Assembly: GCF_019038395.1 (NCBI RefSeq)
Contig: NZ_JAGFXZ010000001.1
Coordinates: 1 to 64,000, forward strand
DNA length: 64,000 bases
Source of the DNA: Acinetobacter sp. BY419
GTDB lineage: Bacteria > Pseudomonadota > Gammaproteobacteria > Pseudomonadales > Moraxellaceae
Direction: 5' to 3'
Below are positions 58,529-64,000 of the stretch, in pieces (position 1 is the first letter of the stretch; every line of letters begins with the position of its first letter). Position numbers and translations under genes: made by a program. Under the pieces are notes generated by a model. That model did no database searches and was not told the origin of the DNA. It saw nothing but the letters and a program-made list of their open reading frames with translations.

Positions 58529-59647
58529 TTAGCGCAATTTTAAGGTCATTAGACCCAAAACTACCAGCATAATCGTAATAATCCAGAAACGGATTACCAC
58601 CTGGGTTTCACGCCAGCCTTTCTTCTCATAGTGATGATGTAGCGGCGCCATCAGGAAGACACGTTTATTGCGCATTCTCAATGAACCAATCTGCAAGAAC
58701 ACCGAAACCGCTTCTACTACAAACACACCCGCCATAATCGCAAATACGATTTCCTGACGCACCATGACTGCGATGGTTCCCAACATTGCGCCCAGTGACA
58801 AAGCACCGACATCCCCCATAAACACCTGGGCTGGATGGGCATTGAACCAAAGGAAAGCCAGACCCGCGCCAATCATGGCCGCACAAACCACCACCAGTTC
58901 AGAAGAATATTTCACATAGGGAATATGCAGATAATTGGCAAAACGCACATCTCCTGCCAGATAGGCAAATACGCCCAGACCTGTAGCAACCAATACGATT
59001 GGCATGATCGCCAGACCATCCAGACCATCGGTCAGGTTCACGGCATTGGAGGCACCGTTGATGACGAAATAGGTAAAGATAATAAAACCAATGCCCAATG
59101 GAATAACCGACAGTGGAATGCTTAAATCCTTAAAGAACGGAATCAGCAGATCCAGCATATTCGCGGTATGCACCGGATTGGTCTGTTGCTGCGCAATCAC
59201 ATACAGGGCAATACCGGCACCCAAAGAACCGACTGAAGTCCAGAAGAATTTTTTCTTCGCAGGCAGACCGGCATTGTCTTTATAGCGGATTTTAATCCAG
59301 TCATCGGCCCAACCCACTGCTCCGAAAATCACCATTACACCCAGCACGATCCATACATAAGGATTGGAAAGATCCGCCCAGAGTAAAGTTGAGATACCAA
59401 TCGAAAGCAGGATCAGCACCCCGCCCATGGTTGGCGTTCCCATTTTCTTGGCATGGTTTTCAGGAGCATACGAGCTGACGGCCTGACCGTATTTGAGTGC
59501 CTGAAGCTTGCGAATCATCACAGGACCCAGCACCAGACCAATGGTGAGCGCCGTCAGGACGCTAAGTAAAGCACGTAAAGTTAAATAACGAACCACCTGA
59601 AACGTGCTGTCAAAGCCCGCCAAATGTTCAAAGAGCCATAACAGCAT
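58529..59647 (-). CDS. mraY: phospho-N-acetylmuramoyl-pentapeptide transferase
   Basis: Makes lipid I by linking UDP-MurNAc-pentapeptide to undecaprenyl phosphate in the inner membrane. The 372-residue, about ten-helix protein has [42 protein letters not shown] and the end [13 protein letters not shown]. Its ATG directly abuts the murF stop. Confidence 0.97.
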   Translation of the reverse strand: MLLWLFEHLAGFDSTFQVVRYLTLRALLSVLTALTIGLVLGPVMIRKLQALKYGQAVSSYAPENHAKKMGTPTMGGVLILLSIGISTLLWADLSNPYVWIVLGVMVIFGAVGWADDWIKIRYKDNAGLPAKKKFFWTSVGSLGAGIALYVIAQQQTNPVHTANMLDLLIPFFKDLSIPLSVIPLGIGFIIFTYFVINGASNAVNLTDGLDGLAIMPIVLVATGLGVFAYLAGDVRFANYLHIPYVKYSSELVVVCAAMIGAGLAFLWFNAHPAQVFMGDVGALSLGAMLGTIAVMVRQEIVFAIMAGVFVVEAVSVFLQIGSLRMRNKRVFLMAPLHHHYEKKGWRETQVVIRFWIITIMLVVLGLMTLKLR

Positions 59648-61051
59648 TTAGAGTTTCTCCATCAATGCAGCCATCAATGTTTCCATATGGGTATAACGCG
59701 ACCCTTTAAACAGAAATGACATCGGCTGAGGTTGATGTGTTTCAATCAAATGAATTAAAAATGGCAATGCCTGCTCCTGATTCAGGAAAGCCTGCATTTT
59801 TTTACCATATTGCGTACTACGTGCACCTTCTTGTGCAGCCGGGGCAAATTCGCCCACAGCCACTATAAAGTTGATGCCTTTCACCGAGACCAGATCCCGA
59901 CCGAGTTTATAATGTTCCATCGCAGCAGATGAGCCGAGTTCACCAATATCGCCGGTCACCATGACCCGGATACCCTGCTGCTGCGCCAACACTTCAGCCG
60001 CTGCACGCATCGAACCCGGATTGGCATTGTAGGTGTCGTCAATAAATAAATATTCTTTGTGCGGAATAAAGTTCAGACGACCTTTCGCGCCCACAGCCTG
60101 TTCCAGACCTGCCACGATATCATCCAGACCAACACCAATCGCCAAGGCAAAAGCTGCTGCTGCAGTCGCATTTTCAACATTATGTTCACCGGCAAAAGGC
60201 AGCTGTACAAATTTGGAGCCTTGCGCCGTATTTAGCCTAAAGGTTGAAGACTGAGCGTCGAGTACCACATCGCTAGCATAAACCTCACCGCCGGCACCAA
60301 AGCTCAAGCTTTTTTCAGTTTTTACTGCGGCACGAATCGTATCAGCAAAATCATCTGCGGCAGGAATAATTGAAGTCTCAGCGACATGTGCATAAATTTC
60401 GGATTTCGCCCGGCAAATGCCATCACGACCGCCAAACTCGCCCAAATGTGCGGTACCGATATTGATGATCCCGGCCACATGCGGCTGCACCATTTTCGAG
60501 GTGTAATCAATTTCACCCTGATGACTCGCACCGAGCTCCATCACTGCATATTGATGTTCAGGTCGCAACTCAAGCAACATCACCGGCACGCCGAGGTCAT
60601 TATTCAAATTACCACGCGTCACCAAGGTCGGGGCCAGACGTGACAGAATGCTTCCCAGCATTTCCTTGGTGGTGGTCTTGCCACTGCTGCCGGTCAAGGC
60701 AATGACTTTGAGCTGCGGATTTTGCTGCCGGCGATAAGCGCCTAAATGACCTAGTGCCAAACGGGTATCTTCGACCACCAGCTGGCAAATATCTGCATCT
60801 ACCGGATGGCTCACAATGGCGATTTCACAGCCTTTAGTAGCCACTTGCGCAATAAAGTCATGCGCGTCAAAACGCTCACCTTTCAACGCCAGGAAAGCAT
60901 CACCTGCTTCTGCATCACGTGAATCAGTCAGAATCCGCTTGATTTGGCCCGCAGGCTTTTTATCGTTCAGCCAATAGCCTTGAGTGGCCTGCTGCAGTTG
61001 TTCTATGCTCCACGGCTCCAGCGCCGCAGTACTTGTTGTTGAGGTATGCAT
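59648..61051 (-). CDS. murF: UDP-MurNAc-tripeptide D-alanyl-D-alanine ligase
   Basis: Adds D-Ala-D-Ala to the growing muropeptide. The 467-residue protein has ATP-binding LTGSSGKTTTKEMLG, RGNLNNDLGVPVMLLEL and DDTYNANPGSMRAA. I use the ATG at 61051 with AGGA upstream; the longer frame adds a 14-residue segment that reads like a shadow. Eight bases after murE. Confidence 0.95.
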   Translation of the reverse strand: MHTSTTSTAALEPWSIEQLQQATQGYWLNDKKPAGQIKRILTDSRDAEAGDAFLALKGERFDAHDFIAQVATKGCEIAIVSHPVDADICQLVVEDTRLALGHLGAYRRQQNPQLKVIALTGSSGKTTTKEMLGSILSRLAPTLVTRGNLNNDLGVPVMLLELRPEHQYAVMELGASHQGEIDYTSKMVQPHVAGIINIGTAHLGEFGGRDGICRAKSEIYAHVAETSIIPAADDFADTIRAAVKTEKSLSFGAGGEVYASDVVLDAQSSTFRLNTAQGSKFVQLPFAGEHNVENATAAAAFALAIGVGLDDIVAGLEQAVGAKGRLNFIPHKEYLFIDDTYNANPGSMRAAAEVLAQQQGIRVMVTGDIGELGSSAAMEHYKLGRDLVSVKGINFIVAVGEFAPAAQEGARSTQYGKKMQAFLNQEQALPFLIHLIETHQPQPMSFLFKGSRYTHMETLMAALMEKL

Positions 61052-61059
61052 ATTAAATC

Positions 61060-62556
61060 CTAATGCGCTGAATAGGCTGAATCTGTACTGCAATGCTGTG
61101 CATCAAGCGCAGCCTGCACTTCGATCACGTCATCAAACCAGTGACGTATACCATCAATTTCCTGATAATTTTCGTGCCCCTTCCCTGCAATCACGACAAT
61201 ATCACCAGCCTGTGCGTATTTAACGGCGAACTTGATCGCTTCACGACGGTCATGAATTTCATGATAGGTTTTGCCTGAAAAATCGATGCCATTTTTCATA
61301 TCAGCAAAAATTTGTGCCGGATCTTCGGTCCGCGGGTTATCAGAAGTCAATACCGCAATATCCGAGCCTTCTAATGCGGCTTGAGTCATCAGTGGACGTT
61401 TACCGCGATCACGATCGCCACCACAGCCGAAGACTGCCCATAACTGATTTGACACATGGCGCTTCAAGGTGACTAAAACCTGAGTCAATGCATCAGGCGT
61501 ATGTGCATAATCTACGACGAATAGGCGCTCGCCATCACGCAGCACCTGCATCCGGCCTGGTGCACCTTTGAGCTGGGGTACAATCGCAATCAAACGGCTC
61601 AGGTCAAAGCCGGCCTGTTCCGCCATGATCAGACTGGCAACCAGATTTTCAATATTGAAATGTCCCAGCAGCGGGCTGCGGACGGCATAGCGGCCCTGTG
61701 ATGTTATGAGCTGAAATTGGGCACCTGAAATGCTGTATTGAATATCCTGAACCTGATAATCCGCTTTTTGTGTGGTGGAATAAGTCAAAATTCTGGGTTG
61801 TGCCGGATTATTTTTCGCAGCTTCCAGCATGATCTGTGCATGTTTATCATCAATATTGATAACAGCCACTTTTAAAGATTCAAACTGAAATAAGCGTGAT
61901 TTTGCTTCCGCATAGGCTTGCAGCGTCCCGTGATAATCCAGATGGTCACGGCTCAAATTACTATAGCCCGCAATCTCGATATCACAACCATTCAAGCGGC
62001 CCTGCTCCAGACCATGCGAGCTGGCTTCAATCGAGGTAAATTCCGCACCGGCCTTTGCATAGCCATGCAAGGCATTTTGCAGTTGCAAGGCATCCAGGGT
62101 GGTATGCGAAGAAGCTTCCAGATTTGGCAAAATCCCGTTACCTGTGGTACCCATCACCGCACAGGCTTTACCTTGCAGCATGATTAACTCAGCCACCAAG
62201 CGAGAAATCGTGGTTTTACCATTGGTGCCGGTAACTGCCAAAATTCGAGCAGCTTGAATAGGTTGAGTAGCTTGCAAATACTGCTTTTGCCACTGTCCCA
62301 TCAGATGACGTACATCTGTCACCACCAAACTTGGAGATACATCCAGCTCAGTTTCTGAAATCACAGCCAATGCACCCTGCTCTAGAGCTTTCTGGGCAAA
62401 TTGAGCAGTTTTTTCCGGTTGAGACAGGCTGGTCAGGGCAATAAAAATTTGTCCCGGTTTGACTTTACGACTATCCAGCTCGAAGCCCTGAAAGGATTGT
62501 GTCATCCAGTTAGCGACATCGTGAGGGGTGTAGAGATCTTGAAATGTAATAGACAT
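61060..62556 (-). CDS. murE: UDP-MurNAc-tripeptide synthetase, meso-DAP adding
   Basis: Adds meso-diaminopimelate to the muropeptide. The 498-residue protein has ATP-binding TGTNGKTTISRLVAEL, GYSNLSRDHLDYHGTLQAYA and the meso-DAP specificity motif DNPRTEDP. Between ftsI and murF in the dcw cluster; 11 bases after ftsI. Confidence 0.96.
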   Translation of the reverse strand: MSITFQDLYTPHDVANWMTQSFQGFELDSRKVKPGQIFIALTSLSQPEKTAQFAQKALEQGALAVISETELDVSPSLVVTDVRHLMGQWQKQYLQATQPIQAARILAVTGTNGKTTISRLVAELIMLQGKACAVMGTTGNGILPNLEASSHTTLDALQLQNALHGYAKAGAEFTSIEASSHGLEQGRLNGCDIEIAGYSNLSRDHLDYHGTLQAYAEAKSRLFQFESLKVAVINIDDKHAQIMLEAAKNNPAQPRILTYSTTQKADYQVQDIQYSISGAQFQLITSQGRYAVRSPLLGHFNIENLVASLIMAEQAGFDLSRLIAIVPQLKGAPGRMQVLRDGERLFVVDYAHTPDALTQVLVTLKRHVSNQLWAVFGCGGDRDRGKRPLMTQAALEGSDIAVLTSDNPRTEDPAQIFADMKNGIDFSGKTYHEIHDRREAIKFAVKYAQAGDIVVIAGKGHENYQEIDGIRHWFDDVIEVQAALDAQHCSTDSAYSAH

Positions 62557-62567
62557 TGATCACCTAT

Positions 62568-64000
62568 TTACTGGACTTTGGGAGGTTCTAAAGGTTTGTC
62601 CAGAGGGACATTCAGCAGACGCAGAGATTCCTGCATCACGCGGGCAAAGACCGGTGCGGATACCGTACCGCCATAGTAGGTGCCTTGTGGATTTTCCACC
62701 ACCACCACCATGGCAATCCGTGGATCACTGACCGGTGCCACACCGGCAAATAAAGCCCGGTATTCATTGGTCGAATAACCTTTACGGTCGGCACGCAATT
62801 TATGTGCAGTACCGGTTTTACCTGCCACGCGATAGCCTGGAATAGTGGCGCGTGTCGCTGTACCGCCCGGCAAGGTTGCGGTTTCCATCATCAGCAAGAC
62901 TTGATCTGCGATATTGGCGTCGACCACCTGTTCACCCTTAGGCTGCTCTTCCAGCTTGTACAGGCTCAGCGGCATTTTCACGCCTTTATTGGCTAGCATG
63001 GCATAGGCATCAGCCAGCTGAAGTACTGTTGCGTTCAGACCATAACCATAGGACATGGTCGCCACTTCTGACACATTCCATTTACTTGGCGGCAGAATCA
63101 GACCGGCACTTTCCCCGGGGAACTTCACCGCTGAACGCTGACCAAAACCGAGGCGTTTGTAGAACGTTGGCAAGGTTTCATAAGGCAGCGACAAGGCCAG
63201 TTTCGCCACACCGACGTTAGAAGATTTCTGTAGAATGCCGCCGAGTGTTAACTGGCCATAGTTATGCGTATCACGAATGGTATGATTGCCGACCCGCATA
63301 CTGCCCGGCGTGGTATTCACGACTGAATTCGCCGTATATTTGCCACTTTCCAAAGCCATCGCTACAGTGAGCGGCTTCATGGTAGAACCTGGCTCGAAAG
63401 AATCGACTGCACCGCGGTTACGCATCGCATCCTTGTTCAGCAAGCTATTTTTATCATTGGGGTTATACGATGGCCATGAAGACAGCGCCAGAATTTCGCC
63501 TGTTTTGACATCTACGGCAATTGCAGTAGCTGAACGGGCATTATTGGCAACACCGGCCGCAGTCAGCTCACGGTACATAATATATTGCAGACGAGAATCG
63601 ATACTCAGGGTAATATTTTCGCCTGGTTCAACCTCTTTAATTACTTCCGGCTCTTTGACCCGGTTACCTTTTTTATCGCGAATGATCTGCTGCTCGCCAT
63701 CCTCTCCGGAAAGACGGCTATTCAGCTGCATTTCCAGACCTTCAATCCCGATACCTTCACTATTGGTCAGGCCAATAATCTGAGAATTCGGCTGTGGCTG
63801 CGGATAATACCGTTTATAGTTTTTCTCGGCATACACCCCCTGAAAATTACGCTTCATGATCAGTTCAGCCTGTTGTGGCGGAACTTCTTTTTTCAGGATC
63901 AGATAACGCGAACGCGGGCGTTCTTGCATTTTTTTACGCAGTTCTGCCCGATCCATACCGACTGCATCGGCCAGCTCATCCAGATCCAGGTTTTTATCCG
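62568..64000 (-). CDS. ftsI: penicillin-binding protein 3 (5' end beyond window)
   Basis: The septal peptidoglycan transpeptidase, cut by the window end: the frame is open to 64000, so the start, membrane anchor and part of the dimerisation domain are missing. Present are the pedestal segment YAEKNYKRYYPQPQPN, the active-site SFEPGSTMKPLTVAM (Ser-x-x-Lys), the SSN motif QKSSNVGVAKLAL and the KTG motif VAGKTGTAHKL, about 477 residues in total. The gene heads ftsI-murE-murF-mraY. Confidence 0.95.
   Translation of the reverse strand, partial: DKNLDLDELADAVGMDRAELRKKMQERPRSRYLILKKEVPPQQAELIMKRNFQGVYAEKNYKRYYPQPQPNSQIIGLTNSEGIGIEGLEMQLNSRLSGEDGEQQIIRDKKGNRVKEPEVIKEVEPGENITLSIDSRLQYIMYRELTAAGVANNARSATAIAVDVKTGEILALSSWPSYNPNDKNSLLNKDAMRNRGAVDSFEPGSTMKPLTVAMALESGKYTANSVVNTTPGSMRVGNHTIRDTHNYGQLTLGGILQKSSNVGVAKLALSLPYETLPTFYKRLGFGQRSAVKFPGESAGLILPPSKWNVSEVATMSYGYGLNATVLQLADAYAMLANKGVKMPLSLYKLEEQPKGEQVVDANIADQVLLMMETATLPGGTATRATIPGYRVAGKTGTAHKLRADRKGYSTNEYRALFAGVAPVSDPRIAMVVVVENPQGTYYGGTVSAPVFARVMQESLRLLNVPLDKPLEPPKVQ

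Overview
This 64 kb window is a chromosomal segment of a gammaproteobacterium of the genus Acinetobacter (family Moraxellaceae); the species cannot be fixed from sequence alone. The evidence is the gene content and order: a CraA-type MFS exporter, the lipase-chaperone gene upstream of lipase genes, the rpsP-rimM-trmD-rplS operon next to a fimT-pilV-pilW-pilX-pilY1(comC)-comE-comF pilin operon, pilMNOPQ-aroK-aroB opposite ponA, and a SpoT with a decayed synthetase domain. Base composition is moderate and clearly more AT-rich in two places (about 2.2-3.7 kb and 35.6-38.4 kb). I saw no tRNA, rRNA, CRISPR array or complete insertion sequence.

Layout. 0-4.2 kb: a cut-off gene, small proteins, a craA-like exporter, an AbiH-family phage-defence gene and a small lipoprotein. 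4.3-7.4 kb: a D-2-hydroxyglutarate dehydrogenase-type flavoenzyme divergent from serA, a metabolically coupled pair. 7.4-13.1 kb: two RhtA-like exporters around an unrecognised lipoprotein, a hemerythrin protein, a TSUP permease and truB. 13.3-17 kb: lipase foldase and two tandem secreted lipases. 17.1-19.7 kb: a zinc-ribbon membrane protein and the rpsP operon. 19.8-27.5 kb: minor pilins and PilY1. 27.7-33.6 kb: ispH, gmk, rpoZ, spoT, ridA, and the iron genes bfd and bfr. 34-38.3 kb: a pilin locus with a PglL-type O-oligosaccharyltransferase, a frameshifted second pilin, an IS remnant, an ICMT-like methyltransferase and the intact major pilin; both pilins have sigma-54-type promoters. 38.4-40.6 kb: lemA-ygcG-TPM. 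40.8-46.8 kb: gltBD. 47.2-57.6 kb: a SPOR-like gene, aroB, aroK, pilQPONM and divergent ponA. 57.7-64 kb: an RlmA-like methyltransferase and part of the dcw cluster (mraY, murF, murE, ftsI cut by the window end).

How the genes work together. Three loci build and run type IV pili (assembly platform and secretin; minor pilins with the PilY1 tip protein; major pilin and its glycosyltransferase), which in this genus serve twitching and DNA uptake. ponA, murE, murF, mraY and ftsI make peptidoglycan. bfd, with a Fur-type operator inside its promoter, and bfr handle stored iron. gltBD and serA supply amino acids.

The observations most worth a second look are the rearranged pilin locus (frameshifted pilin, methyltransferase, no serine at the end of the intact pilin), the bacterioferritin that keeps its haem methionine but lacks most ferroxidase ligands, the structured intergenic repeat near 33.8 kb, and the divergent first lipase.
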